A stretch of 64,000 nt of DNA. It comes from Sipunculus nudus (lineage: Eukaryota; Annelida; Sipuncula; Golfingiida; Sipunculidae). Positions 12,954-26,159 of this stretch are shown in pieces. The position numbers and the translations under genes were made by a program. The DNA lies in contig CM049317.1 in the NCBI GenBank assembly GCA_026874595.1, forward strand, positions 18,745,882 to 18,809,881. The letters run 5' to 3'. The notes beneath the pieces were generated by a model. It was not told the origin of the DNA. It did not search any database and saw only the letters and a list, made by a program, of their open reading frames with translations. Within the stretch, counting starts at the first letter, position 1. Each line of letters starts with the position of its first letter.

Positions 12954-13028
12954 ATAGTGGGAGTTTGGCTGGCCATGAGGTTTAGAAACCTGAAAGACCC
13001 ACGGGCAAACCCGAGCGCATTCCTGTGA
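12954..13028 (+). CDS. TSPAN31: tetraspanin (TSPAN13/31-like), alternative terminal coding exon beta
   Basis: After a pyrimidine-rich acceptor (TTTTTTGTTCCAG, ending at 12953) the exon reads in phase 0 as [14 protein letters not shown] followed by [10 protein letters not shown] and TGA. It is the same length (24 codons plus stop) and phase as exon alpha at 3071. Differences cluster in the end of helix 4 and the juxtamembrane residues (LAMRF-NL versus ITVRY-NQ); the last ten residues are identical. As I recall the vertebrate proteins, beta is closer to TSPAN31 and alpha to TSPAN13. AATAAA at 13781-13786 ends a 3' UTR of about 760 nt. No other tetraspanin exons lie between the two, so alternative last exons of one gene fit better than two genes. 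Confidence 0.8.
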   Translation: MVGVWLAMRFRNLKDPRANPSAFL

Positions 13029-13780
13029 GAACGACACAGATAGGATTTTACATTTTGTACATACTTGTACACAATCTGTACAGTAGCCAGTCTGTATATG
13101 TAATGGTATCATCTCTGTATTAAAATGATGAGCTGTAACTATGTCATTTTTGGGTCTCATGCAGTGGCCTTAGTTCTCACGCCTGCTACTAGGGGGCACT
13201 GCACTACATGCTTAATTAGTGGAGGCCTTGGGCCTGATAAAGCTTTACCAGCAATGTAGAGTTGCTTTATATATTAATCATATACAAATTTGTAATTATT
13301 AGGTGAAAATGCAGGTATACCATGTGATACATGTATTGAAAAATCATTCCATCTTAAAGTATGTTGCTTTGTATAAAAGAAATGGAATCGTTAGTAAATA
13401 ACATTATTTTAAAAACTCATATGATAGTACTAATACAAAAGCTTTCAATATTCAGAAACATATTGCGGTATACTTGGGATTGAGAGAGATCATAGAGAGA
13501 ATGATGGATTTCTTAAAGATCCCTAGTGTTTTAAATATATCCCTAAATATCCTTAAAATCATTGAATTCAGTATTTCCATGGCTTGAAAAAAAAATTGAA
13601 TTTAGACCATTTTGAAAAATACATAGAAGAAAACTTTAATATCATTAACGAGGCTACTTTGTGTGTGCAGTACTTCATTAAGGTTAATATTGAGTACAGT
13701 CTTAAGTGTTTTGGATTCCCATAGTTTTGGAATGTAGTTTTCTTAACTTTGTGTACTTAAACATTCTTGTAGAAATGTTG

Positions 13781-13786
13781 AATAAA
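13781..13786 (+). terminator. poly(A) signal for tetraspanin exon beta
   Basis: AATAAA about 755 nt after the exon-beta stop codon, followed by an A/G-rich stretch. Confidence 0.5.
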
Positions 13787-15142
13787 GACAAGAGAAAGTG
13801 CAATGGCTGGTAAGGGAAACCCTGCAAAAGAATCTTTAGAACTGAAATTGAGTCCTTTGATAAATTTAAACTTGAAAAAAATCTTGAAAATGCAAACTAT
13901 CAGTAATACATGTAAATTAGTCCAAGGAAGTACAATGGCTTTTCAAATTCTCACAGGACATCAAAATGACTTCAAAATTTATTTAGTTAACCATACTGCC
14001 AGCCACTGTAGGGTAGATGGTTACCAGTAGTTTAATTTTTTTTTAACTCCTAGAAGATTGGTTTACTCTGGCTTCCTAAATGCACTTATTTGTATATATT
14101 AATTACACTATAACTAATTAATTTACAAGACATCTGGGTTGCAGGTTCACTAATAAATAAATGAGAAGATTTGCAAGTAATTAATTAACTGATGAGGAGT
14201 TATGTGAGCACCTGACCTCATCAGTTAATGAATAAATTATCAGTTAATTATGTGGCACATACATATTCTTTTTCAAATTTTTGTGATTATTGTTCTTACA
14301 GAATTTATAACATGATTGTCTTATCAATGGTGTATTAATAATTAATTGTTTTAATATGAATATCATTATATTACATTATATTTTAGTTAAAGGAGTTGAG
14401 AAATGCATTATTACAAAAATCACTTGTCTCCAAGAATGCATGTATATAGTGCTTTGGTACATGGCTTTATGAGCTATCCTGCGACTCCTTAGAAGACTGC
14501 TACCGTCACACATATACAATGTCATACACACAGAGATATATGACATAAATTGCTCCATAAATCCTATAATGTATTGATTTAAGTGTGCATTATGATAAAA
14601 GCTTCATAAGTAACACAGATTAATATAAATATTATGTTTGCATTTTAACAGTATATTATTTTAGAGGGAGTGCTGAAAGAGTGTATGACAGCTAGTACTA
14701 CTATAAAGCAGTGTAGTTAAATGGTTGTGAATGAAACTTAGAAAATTAGTAGTAAATTAAGCTTCCTTTGCTTATTGCAGTCATCACAGAGTACAGAATA
14801 TAGTTAATATACTCTTGCATACATAAATGATGTATTTATAACCCATAAAGAATGAAGTTTCCATAAACTTTATGGATGCTGACAAAATAAGGGTAAAAGT
14901 GCATGTTGCTGAAAACTTGGAGTATTAAAAAATGTTTTATTATCTTCATAACATTGGAAAAAGTGTCATTGTGGATATTTTATCATTTTGTAGTCTAAAA
15001 AAAACACTTTATTTTAAATTTAAATAATTTCAATTTTTATTGGATAAATAGGTTGAATAGTTAAATCACTGATGTATTATATTTAATAGAGTAAACCCTT
15101 CCTGTTCTGGACACTGGTAGGTATAGGGTTTTTGTCTGTAAA

Positions 15143-15165
15143 ATATCTATCTATCTATCTATCTA

Positions 15166-15228
<63 letters not shown>
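15143..15228. repeat. (ATCT)n(AT)n compound microsatellite
   Basis: About six ATCT units run straight into about 30 AT units. Confidence 0.9.
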
Positions 15229-15231
<3 letters not shown>

Positions 15232-16261
15232 TAGTAGGAATTGGACATGAAATCATATTCAATGATTGAAATATAAAAAAAACCTTATGATCAATTATTA
15301 ATTGCATTATTTTATGTACCTTAATTCTATATTAGCATAATTCCTGCTGTATAGTATTTTACCTAAAATATTGACCTAGTAGATTAAGTAGGAAATTGTG
15401 CATCTTGCTAAAAGGTAAAGGTGACAGCCAGGGTGTTAACAAAAGGTTAAGGTTTGATTTTATAATTTGGTGTCCACCTTATTTATCAGACAGAATTTGA
15501 ATATTTTATCTTGATGATATATCTTGGTTTGATATGCATACGTAATTGCTGTGTGGTCGATTATGGAAAAATGCAAACGAGTAAATCACATTTGATAGAA
15601 AACAACCAATCATTGATATAATCGTTTAACTGGCACCACCATTTATATGTATAAATATGAAGGCTGAACATGAGTATTGATAATTGTTAAAAGTACAATG
15701 TTTTGTAAAATGTTAATGATATTTATGAAAATGTTTTTAAGTTGAACAATATGGGTTGTAGGTACAACGCTTCTGATATACTCAAAACTATGAAGGCTCA
15801 CTCTAGCCTAAAATGTACTCCAAACGTCTGAGGTGTAACCGTGTTCATGTCATATACACAGAACAAATACTGTCAGTTACCACTTGGTGAATCAAAACTA
15901 ATGTGTATAAAAGCTGTTTGGGGCCTTTCCGATAGCATTTTACTAGTAAGCATGTAATAGAATACCCATTTTGTTGTTATACTGGGCTTGCTTAAGTTCA
16001 CAGTTTAAATCATGGTGTACACCTGCTGCCATCTTAACCTACAGGTAACACCTCAGCATAGAGAACTTTACATTTTATTCCCTTCAGTGCATATATTTTA
16101 TTTTTTTGCAACCTCTTGCCATTCTATTATTTCTTTAATTCATATAACCTTTGCTTGTTAGTTGATTTTCCAACTAATATCAGATAAGTCAATTTTAAAC
16201 AGAAATATAATATTAAGTGACTGTTAAAGATTAATATTATATTGATGTGTTTTTCTAAATT

Positions 16262-16360
16262 TCAGTAGAACCTGTCTGAAAGACCACCTGTCTTATAAGA
16301 CCTCCTGTCTTATAAGACCACACTTGAGTAAACGGAAAGCATTCACATTGGTTATAACTG
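16262..16360. mobile_element. MITE fragment, 'CAGTAGAACC' family
   Basis: It begins CAGTAGAACCTGTCTGAAAG, followed by two 'TCTTATAAGACC' words and AAACGGAAAGCATTCACATT. It matches, in inverse orientation, the more complete element at 28131-28305. The CAGTARAACC ends are of pogo/Tigger/jerky type; that class assignment is inferred. Confidence 0.5.
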
Positions 16361-18645
16361 AACGTGTTTTTACAGTTGTTGTAGGGATAACTCTTGCCCC
16401 TAATGCTCTTATAACCGTTAAGCTTATTCTGAATAAACTTCAGATGTGTGTTGTGGTAGATATTAGGTGAAGTCTAGACTTCACGATGAGGGGAACCCAT
16501 ACTGTGTAACATCGGACATAAGTGACTTAACATATGAAACCCCATGTACAAATGCATGTCATCTTGCGCGACAGCTTGTTATAAGTGCCAAACTTTGTAT
16601 TACTAATTACGATTTAACAGTTATCTTTTGTGCAGTTTACCTTTTAAATTTATTAATCAATTTAGTTAACAGCAATGATAACTCTTGATATTCTAGTCAT
16701 TGTAGTTCACTCATCTGTTAGTTCTGTTGATATGTAGATCTGTACATAGGTGCTGATTCGTTGTGTTGCTTTAACCTGACGATGCGCAATCATTACTAAG
16801 TGCTACCATCTGGCGGGTTGTAGTGACACTGTTCATCGGCCGTTGGCCGTTGAAGCACTTTTACAGAAAGGGAAGGCAGTTATAATTTTATAACTTCATT
16901 GTCATTCGGCCCCCAGAATCACCAAAGAATGTTAACATGCAGAGGCATTCTATCCTTGCTATGTACACGCATGCATTTAAGGAAGTTCAGGTTGACTGAT
17001 CCCTGTATTTGTACTCATGAAAATGCGCGACTCTCGCTGATAACAACCAAAGCAAGCGGATGTGCAGAAATTCTTTGATTATTTTTTTGTTTTCATGTCA
17101 ATATAGTTACTAGTATATTGTGCTTGTAATACAAACTAATGCGAAAACAGATTGTAAATTTATGTATGAAGCGCTGCTTGCTTATAGACTATGGATTATA
17201 TCACGGTGTTCTCAATTAGTTCTAACAGGTAAATCCGTGGATTGAAGAGCATATAGCCGTGTCTTTACCGCCATTGCCTTTAATGTATCGCCGTAATTGG
17301 CATCACAGACCAGACATAGGGCGTGAGCATTGCATCTCGCTTTGTGAAGATCGTGATTAGATGCATGGTTTATCAGCGCCGTCTTGTATGCTTTTGTGGA
17401 ACAACTGTAAAGGGGTTAACCCCCCCCCCCCCCCCCCCCAGTTAACGTGTATAATAGGTGTTTGTCTGAACCATATTTCAGTTAATGGTAATATAAATCT
17501 TGTCAGCTTCCATTGTGATACGCGTCATTTATGGAGAAGAAGGAATTGTCGGAATTATTGTTGTTCCGATAATTGAACACAAGGAGGCGCTGAATAGCAG
17601 TTTAGATATTACTGTAAATGATACTTGTAAGAAGTCCCGCATTCCAGCCATAAGCAGCAGCAAAATTATAATTCAAGCGAGAACAACACGAATGTATTTA
17701 TATCAAACGTGTACTAGAACATGTATGGTGGTTTGTTATGAAAATATAATTAAAGTGACTTATTTATGTTTTAATTGGTTTATAAGATGTTGATATCAGT
17801 TTGGTGTATTCTGACACCTTGTGATTTTTAGTAGAAATTAACACGCTTATGCGCGTGGCGCTTTGTGTAGTTATTAAACTTCTTGCATTTACTTAGAGTT
17901 TAAATACACGTGTTCTAGAAAAGTGATCCAGATTGTCAGATATTACCATTATACCTTATATTGTACTGTATTTATATGACTTTATTTACCATGACAAAAA
18001 TGTTCTTTTGCCATACACTGTAAATTACATTTGTGTTCTTGATCTGTATGTAGCAAGTGTATTATTTATGTGCATAATTAATGCGGTTTGTGAAACGTTG
18101 CATCAATTTTCAGTATGCGGGGGGAAAATCTTACAAATAACAGTAGTGTCAGTAAAATGAAGTTTAGAAATTTGCACCATTTCATATGCGAAGAGGACAC
18201 CTTGTGCCTGGCACTGTCTGCTCACTTTTATCGCACGTTCCGTTATCTGACCGTTGGGGGCATGATTTGCTTTCCAGTATTTAATGAACCACTGGGGATG
18301 GTGTAGGGTACTGATTATGATAGAAACTTTTGTTCTGATAGAATCGCCCGAAATCAGTTAAATTCGAAACAGTGACGAACGATCTTGTCAATGAATATCC
18401 AAATACTTGCCGTAATTGTGTAAGCCGAGCTTACATTGGGACGAGTCGGTGCCCTTTTGATGGTGGACTTTCAAGGATACTCGCGGCTTGGGCAGCCAAC
18501 AAGAACACAAAACATTGTCATTGCAGTGGATGTCTATACATGTACTTTGGTGAAATAAAATATTAATATGTTCTCCGTGTTATATGATTATTTTAACCCA
18601 TATATCGCTTTACATATACATGCTCCTACTGTGATCAAATAAATA

Positions 18646-18990
18646 AGCTAGAAATCTGCATTATAAGGAATGCAAGCCTCCGCCATGTAGGGGTCACTAT
18701 CGTGGGATGCTCACAAAACCTTGTTTGCATTCACTTCTTCAGCCTGTATTTTTAGGTCATTCATAGATAAGTGACTGTACCGGATATTCTTTAATGACGT
18801 TTCTGAATCCAGATCTTGTGCCTGATCCACACCAAAATCTAATCGATCTTTCTTTGGCCCATTCCCGAAATGCCCTGAACATTTCTTGAGATAACGTTCA
18901 TGATTGTATGAGTTATGTTGTGAACGAACAAACAGACGCATCCACAAACACGCATGAACGGGGATGAACACGTACCCTCCTGGCGGAGAC
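18646..18990. repeat. dispersed repeat R, copy 1
   Basis: Shares an extended similarity with 56645-57045, from 'CTAGAAATCTGCATT' through 'GGCCCATTCCCGAAATGCCC' to 'ACCCTCCTGGCGGAG'. Partial copies are at 36520-36640 (5' part) and 60205-60300 (3' part). It is probably a SINE- or LINE-tail-type retroelement; no promoter boxes were identified. Confidence 0.6.
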
Positions 18991-18999
18991 CACTAGAAT

Positions 19000-20230
19000 A
19001 GTATACCCGGACCTCTTCTGTATCCCCGCCGTATCAAACCAAGAGCAGAGGTTTGTATGTCAGGGTTTACCAACTCCATCGTTACATCAAAAGTCGCCTC
19101 TGCGAGCCAAGAAAGGCTAATACTAGTGCTAATAGCCGGCCCAGGGTCGCAATAAACACCTTGATTTCACCATGCATGTTTATTAATAATTTGAACAAAA
19201 ACCCTGTGATCAAGATCACCTCCCAAACCCGTTGGTACATTTTTGAGTAAAAATGCTAAGCAGACAAACCACCCAGCCTACCAACTACGATAAAGACGTA
19301 TACATCAGGAGGTACATCAGAACGGTATTCATAATAGCTCTTACCACCTACAACAGAAAAACGACCAGACTGATCCTTCCCTTCTGTTATTATATCTTCA
19401 ACAAAAATGGTCGAATTTGCGTGTGTGTTTATGTCGGGGGGGGGGGGGGGGGGGCAGAACTTGATGTTAAAACAAATGTATAGGCCTATTGATGCAGACT
19501 GATTTTTTAAGTTTGTCAGTTAATGTGTCGGCAGTATGAAATTGTTTTGAAATAAGTAATGGCTTACAAAATATGTTTGAGGACGCAGGCCGGCAAAACC
19601 AAGGTGTTCTGGCCTTAAACCGTGCTCCTGTCATGTAAAACACTTTCGTCTCGAGACTGCACATTGAGTCAACGGGAACTCAAGCCGGAAAGTATGATTT
19701 GCATCGACTGGAGTGTAATTTATTCCTACCCTGAACACAAATATTAGTACATGTTTATTGCTCTTCATTACAGGGGCATGGGAAAGTTTTCCCACCGGAC
19801 TTCCGTTTGGCTTATTACAGATAAATTTTTTTTTGTAGATTCAAGTTGATTTTTTTATAAATTGAAATTGAATATAATCCTCTCTCCTTCAAAGTCAACT
19901 TCACCTATATCTTATCTATAAGATTTATGTGATTTCTGGCTTACTCTTCGTACATTTTAATGAACTTCAGAACAGTTCTTATAACTCCTCTGTGACGTGT
20001 GATGGGCTGTTTAATCTACAATTATTTATAAACAGTAATCATAGCAGTGTTGACAAAAGAGTAAAACATGTTACCTATGATGTCTATTTGCATATCTGCG
20101 GAGGTTGAAAAAAGCCCTTTGCCTAACCCTGGTTTTCTTGACTTGTTCGGTATTCTGCGGGCCTCGCACGTTTTAAACAGTGATGCATAGTCGAGTCTGC
20201 ACCATCTGAGGCCACTCGAGTCCCCAAGTG
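19000..20230. other. no gene seen
   Basis: Unassigned sequence with a G-run at 19435-19454. No exon or repeat family was recognised. Confidence 0.3.
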
Positions 20231-20432
20231 CAGAAGCGGATCCAGGGGGTCCGGAACCCCCCCCCCCCCCCCCCCTTCGATTTTCCAGATTTCTTAATCT
20301 CTTGTAAGGGGTCAGGTCAATTTTGCCGGCCTGGACCCCTCCCTTTTTCGGTATCGGAGGACCTTTACAAAGTTTTCCCGTAAATCTTCCAGGGCTGGAC
20401 CCTCCTTTTCCTAAATCATCGATCCGCCCCTG
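20231..20432. mobile_element. palindromic MITE, 'GCGGATCC' family, copy 1
   Basis: It begins CAGAAGCGGATCCAGG and ends GATCCGCCCCTG, giving inverted ends; the interior carries a long C-run and several 'GGACCC' words. Further copies are at 42029-42170, 43445-43566 and 47892-48119. Confidence 0.7.
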
Positions 20433-23300
20433 AAGTCCGGGTCTTTGTGGTTCGAGTGCAAGTCCACCTACTTAGAGTTCGTGTCATTTGGAACTCGAGT
20501 ACAAGTCCGCGTGCAATAAGAAATCTTCTTACTCAAAGAAATTTAAAAAGGATATCTGAGATAAGTATGCAAATTTTATGTTAATTTGCAAGTGCCCTTT
20601 ATGTTTGAATGTTTAATTACCTTTACCCCGTTATGCAGCGCTAAAACATGGTAAATATAGTCTTATGTTTTGCTTTATTCTGTTGTTAGTTCACTCATGT
20701 GTACAGTCGTTATTATGCTGTATAAGCAGCGGCTACGCTACGCTCAACTATTCGCTACACTTCCCGTGGTTGCCAGTCAGGTTTGGCCACCAGGCGATGC
20801 TGTCTCTGTGGAATTCCCCCTGCGTTATCTTTAACCAAACACATTGCAGGTATCACCAGCACAAACAGATGTTCTTCGAGGTACCGGTCATTTTACACTG
20901 CTGTGGAAGCGCTTTGTAGCACAAACTTTTTTTCACCCCCATTGGAATACACACGAAGCAGTTGTATGCTTCCAACACAGTCTGTTTACTGACTTGCCTG
21001 AGGTCAGTTATCCCCCACTGTCTGCATATTTCCTGTATTGCGTGGTATATGGGCTTGCCCCGAGCATAGCTATTTTGTTTACACGCTAAGCCAATCAGAC
21101 TTCTTCCACCAGTTCTGCAGATTTGTTTAAACGTAGAGCCAATCAGATTTTACATTATCCAACTGACTGGGTGTTGCAAAACCTGAAAAATCCTGCTATT
21201 TCTCACAGCGTGTGAGTGGAAGCTTCGCTAGGTCACCGGGCCGGGAGGTCACGCGCTGTGTTCAGAGCGTAAGTCGTTATATAATTGTGATATTTTTTTC
21301 TACTTAACTCAAGATTGACTCTCCCTGATTTCTCGAATCCTTACCTCCGAGTACAAGTCCTAATCCAGGACCCTTCAGGTCAAGCAAACGTATTCCAAAT
21401 TTATGGAAAAAAATATTAATATAGATTTTACATAAAGTGAGTCCAATTCCTAGAGGAAGAAAATGTCTATATATTTTCCCACTAAAAATATGAGGTTGTG
21501 TGATTTGTTAAAAAAACTATTGGCACATCTATGATAACTGTAAACTCGGCAGTGACGTCACACACTGGGATGTCCCCTATGACTAAAAAATCTAGATCTC
21601 AGTAAAAGCACAGTATTTTTGCCACTGTCAGTCCCAAATTTTCAGCAGAGAATAAAAACAACATTCATTCCTAGATCTAAGTTGCTGATAAAATTCAGTC
21701 CATGATGTCACATGTGAACCAGCCAAACAAATCAAGACAAAATCTGGAATCATGATGAAATCCATTCACACAGCAAACGCAGATGGAATAGTTTTATTTA
21801 ACCTTCAGTCCGAGTCCTTGAAAAATTGGACTCGAGTGTAAGTTACATCATTGGTTATAAACACGTGGATATAAACAAAACGAACGGCCTGTGTGCGATG
21901 GGATCGGCGTTTCCTGGTGTTTTTTGTTATTAAAGGGTCAAGGGAATGTCTTTATCTAATAGACGCCCGCTATCAGAATAGGATCCTTTAACTTATGGCG
22001 TCTTTTGTGGACATACAGTTTTGAAGTTAAAGACCACTTGTATCCACGACGGACATCTTCCACCACAACAGAGACATCCGTTGCTCATTGAGATGGACAA
22101 TAAAGATTGTTTATAATAAAATTTTATTATGCAAGATAAAAATAAATGCACATCGCGCATTTAATATAAAGCTGTAAGCATCAGAAACTGCACATTGTAA
22201 CTTTGAATTCTTTATATGTTTTCATTATGTTTGTTACACATCTATACTTCATAATGATAAACATCAGGAATGAGTTATTTGCTACATGAACGAGTAAAAA
22301 TTACTTTTTTTTACAGAAAGGAACATATCGATGAAAACATGATATCGAAAATATCGATGATTTTTCATAAATTTTTAAAGTGCGAAAACAGGAGAGAGAT
22401 ACAAAAGAGAAAAGAAGGAAATGTACAAATAAAAAAAAAACAAGGAAAAAAAAACAAAGAAAGTGAAAGGAAGAGAAAAAGAGAGACAAACACAAGAGGC
22501 AAATTAAAAGCAATAGAAAAAAATGAAAGAAAGAAAGATTTTTCTATTATTTCGTGCTTAATCCATAAATAATAATACCTTTCACGTATAAAGTATTTGA
22601 ATCAGCGTAGTAGATATTAACAATGGTCTATTGTACGCTATTTCAGGTATATCATTTAAATCAATGGATGTTATATGATAATGTGTACACAATCCATGTA
22701 TTAATAAATGTAAATGTGAGAATGTACACTGTGGAGGTGCAACATGCACAATGTGTAACATGACAAACCCAGAAACAAATGACTAGCTCATATACTTACA
22801 AGTACAATATGCTGATAATAAAGAACATACCATAATCCAATGTACAATATGATTAAATGTGGTAATAAATAAAAGTTTGATTTCATTAAAAAATCTCAAT
22901 AAAGAAGCGATGTGCCCCAATGATTGGCAGTTTCGTGCCCATTCTAGACCACTTAATATGGATATAATCGTAATATGTATTTTTTTCGATCTTGGACACT
23001 TTAGAAAAAATCGAAGATATGCATGGCTCAAGAATGTTCATATTAAACAGAACCAGGTACTGTTCAAGTGAATGGGTCCCATTGTGCATAATGTACATTT
23101 CCTTTGTTCTCTCAGCCGTGTTTCAAATGAAGATGTCCGACAGAGTTTCAACAGAAACCATTATTAACAGAGGAGAACAAGAAAGAACTGTAAGCAGCTT
23201 AAACTCTGTGCGGTTCCATTCGCGTGTTCACTTTGACAGGACCGTATATACGATACTCATCAATACCGTATATGATCCTAAACAAATGTTATCATAATTA
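20433..23300. other. no supported gene; repeat fragments
   Basis: This contains several 'ACTCGAGT..AAGTCC' words (20450-20515, 21345, 21810), a copy of a dispersed repeat that also sits in introns of both GTPase genes (21851-21991), and a purine-rich A/G tract at 22380-22550. The open frames here (for example 22270-22572) are low-complexity. Confidence 0.35.
21851..21991. repeat. dispersed repeat Q, copy 1
   Basis: The words 'GGTTATAAACACGTGGATAT', 'GGGATCGGCGTTTCC' and 'AAAGGGTCAAGGGA' recur at 26690-26815 and 43060-43195, in the last intron of each IFI44-like gene. Confidence 0.55.
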
Positions 23301-23304
23301 CGGG

Positions 23305-24390
23305 TGAGCCTAAACACAGGGGATCCTAATCACAGGTGACAAAAAACACAGGTGATCATAAACACAGGTGATCATAAACACAGGTGATCATAAACACAGG
23401 TGATCCTAAAAACAGATGAACCTAAACACAGGTGACAAAAAACATATGTGATCCCAAACACAGGTGACAATAAACCAGGTGATACTTACGACAGGTCATT
23501 CTAAACACAGGTGACAATAAACACAGGTGATCTTAAACACAGGTGATCATAAACACAGGTGATACTTACGACAGGTCATCCTAAACACAGGTGACAATAA
23601 ACACAGGTGATCTTAAACACAGGTGATTATAAACACAGGTGATCATAAACATAGGTGATCCTAAAAACAGATGATCCTAAACACAGGTGACAAAAAACGT
23701 AGATGATCCTAAACACAGGTGACAATAAACACAGGTAATCTTAAACACAGGTGATCATAAACACAGGTGATCTTAAACAGTTGATCATAAACACAGGTGA
23801 TTATAAACACAGGTGATCATAAACATAGGTGACCCTAAAAACAGATGAACCTAAACACAGGTGACAAAAAACGTAGATGATCCTAAACACAGGTGACAAT
23901 AAACACAGGTGATCTTAAACACAGGTGATCATAAACACAGGTGATCTTAAACAGTTGATCATAAACACAGGTGATTATAAACACAGGTGATCATAAACAT
24001 AGGTGATCCTAAAAACAGATGAACCTAAACACAGGTGACAAAAAACGTAGATGATCCTAAACACAGGTGACAATAAACACAGGTGATACTTACCACAGTT
24101 CTTTCTAAATACAGGTGACAATAAACACAGGTAATCATAAACACAGGTGACCCTAAACTCAGGTGATCGTAACGCAGGTGACCCTAAACACAGGTGGCCT
24201 TAAATACAGGTGATCTAGACAGCTGATACAGGTGGCTTAAAACACCTGTCGACCCTTAATCATAAACACAGGTGACCCTAAACATAGGAGAGAATAAACA
24301 CTGGTGATCATGAACACAAGTGACCCTAAGTACAGGTGAATCTTAACACGTGATCCTAAATATAGGCGATCCTAAACACAGATGATCTTA
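23305..24390. repeat. 16-bp minisatellite 'ACACAGGTGATCATAA' with higher-order structure
   Basis: More than 60 imperfect units of about 16 bp, with consensus AAACACAGGTGATCAT and variants in the GATCAT part (GACAAT, GATCTT, GATCCT, GACAAA). A longer unit of 174 bp is visible: the marker ACGTAGATGATCCT occurs at 23697, 23871 and 24045, exactly 174 bp apart each time. Units lose regularity after about 24200. There is no spacer/repeat pattern of CRISPR type. Confidence 0.9.
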
Positions 24391-24894
24391 AAGAGACATA
24401 ATCAGGAGCAAAATTATACTTACTCTTTCACATTATCAGTTCAAGTTTGCTTTATACAAAAGTTTCCCGGCAAAACCATCCCAGCACACGGTCTCAGTAC
24501 CTCCCTTTGAGCTGTTTAATATCTTGTTATATTTTTGCTTGTTTGTAAACAGGGTCCACGTGTGTGTTTACAATTATAAGGCCGCGTGGCCAGAGGTCCA
24601 ATTTCGTGCATGCGCGATAGATAACATGCGATGCTTCAGCAAGCGGGAACAGGTAATACATTTTTTTGGTCAAGTCAGTAAGGGCATCTCCTGATTGTGA
24701 TATGTTTTGGCCCAGGCGTTGCACGCAGTCCCATGCGCTGTGTTTATGTTGACAACTGTGAACACGCCCGGTCCACTGTTTTTAACACTTGTATACAGGA
24801 GTAAGCCAACGGTTTCAGGGGAATATGTTGGCAGGTACCAATTGATTTAAAAGAGTAAATTCAACATGCTTTACAAGTGATCGGGCCCCTTTAA

Positions 24895-25153
24895 ACACAG
24901 GGGATCCTAAACACAATGATCCTCCACTGGGATGATGCAATCAGAATTGTCTGAATAAAGTCCATTCGTATTCATCGCCAATGTTTACAAATAATATTGA
25001 GCGCTATATATCCGAACATCTCGGGGGGACAAAACACAGTAATCCTACACTGGAATGATGCAATCAGAATTGTCTGAATAAAGTCCTTACGTATTCACCG
25101 CCAATGTTTACAAATAAAGTTGAGCTCTATTTATCGGAACATCTCAGGGGACA
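24895..25153. repeat. tandem duplication of a ~123-bp unit
   Basis: Two copies in direct repeat share 'GATGCAATCAGAATTGTCTG', 'TTCATCGCCAATGTTTAC' (TTCACCGCC in copy 2) and 'GAACATCTC'. They are flanked on the left by stray 'AAACACAGGGGATCC' words of the minisatellite. Confidence 0.75.
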
Positions 25154-25154
25154 A

Positions 25155-25510
25155 GATTTTTTCCCGATAAACGAAAGACCGGATAAACGGCCTAAAGTAA
25201 AATACAAATGCTCCGTTGTCATTAATATATACATAGTTGTAGGTATACGATGCTGGCCAGTGGTGTTTCATCACGTGTAGTTCCAAGACCGCTGAAGCAT
25301 GCACTAATTAATCGGGACAGGCAGTAAATTTTACGATGCGATCTACGAATTTCGGAAGACCGTTCTTAACAACTTTACTTTTGTGAAAATTTCGGATGAA
25401 CGGTCTTAATTTTCGATGCTTACATTTCAATGTTGTTTGGATAAACGGCGCCCCTTCGTACAGTGTTCGCCCAAATGAAATACAGCGCACTCTGGATACA
25501 CATGTCGCTT
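25155..25510 (-). mobile_element. jerky/Tigger-like DNA transposon relic
   Basis: Repeated 'CGATAAACG/GGATAAACG' words and, on the - strand, 'TACGAAGGGGCGCCGTTTAT' and 'GGTCTTCCGAAATTCG'. This resembles the ends of pogo/jerky-class elements (CCGTTTATCCGAA-type words). The 76-residue open frame on the - strand at 25538-25308 contains no recognisable transposase motif. Confidence 0.35.
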
Positions 25511-25607
25511 TTGATCCATCGCTTTCGCCAATGAACACATAGTTTATTCAAATTTATTTTTACATAGCCATTTGATGTTAGTACTCCTTGGTGACGTCAT
25601 TTCCTTT

Positions 25608-26097
25608 TCATCTTCCCTTCCTCGTCTCTGAGTAATAGTGTGGATCTAGTAAACAGTGCCACAGTTTACACATGTCTATATCTACAGAGCGCATGCGCGA
25701 TATCCCAGTTCTCTCTATGTTCCGGTATAATGACGTACGGAAGATGCGTTCGGTGACTCCGTATATGCCAAGACGCTTCGTCAGCTCGTCAACTCGCTGA
25801 TCTAACTCTGTAGATTTGATGACGTCGTTCATTTCGTCCTTTTTGGTTATCACAGCAACGACAGGAATGGCTGAAAATAAATAAAGTGGTTCAAAACAGA
25901 TTTCTAAAGGGACCTTATTCACTTGATGGATCTGTAGGAATTATGTGATTTCTGCACTCTACGTTCATATTGCTAAAACCTAGAAAATTAGTGTTAAGTA
26001 AGGACAGTGGCGTCAATTTATCTTCAAGGATGGGAGATGACTCGCAGGCTTGGGAGGGTAATCCTAAATTCGTACCTTTTATTTAAACTTTAACCCC

Positions 26098-26159
<62 letters not shown>

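Larger units (their letters stand above)
13791..18640. other. no supported gene; microsatellites and a MITE fragment
   Basis: This holds an (ATCT)n(AT)n tract (15143-15228), a MITE fragment (about 16262-16360) and a C-run (17420-17439). Sequence at 16740-18560 is less AT-rich in places and ends with AATAAA at 18554-18559. It could be an untranslated or noncoding transcript on the + strand, but no recognisable protein or splice structure was found. Confidence 0.35.

Noticed and set aside
22270-22572. Lys/Glu/Arg-rich 100-codon frame
   Set aside because: Purine-rich low-complexity DNA; no splice sites or similarity.
23305-24390. Regularly repeated array that might suggest CRISPR
   Set aside because: Units are contiguous 16-mers without unique spacers, in eukaryotic intron-rich DNA; it is a minisatellite.
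25308-25538. 76-codon - strand frame next to gene 1
   Set aside because: Falls in a transposon relic with GATAAACGG words; no transposase motif and not in frame with gene 1.
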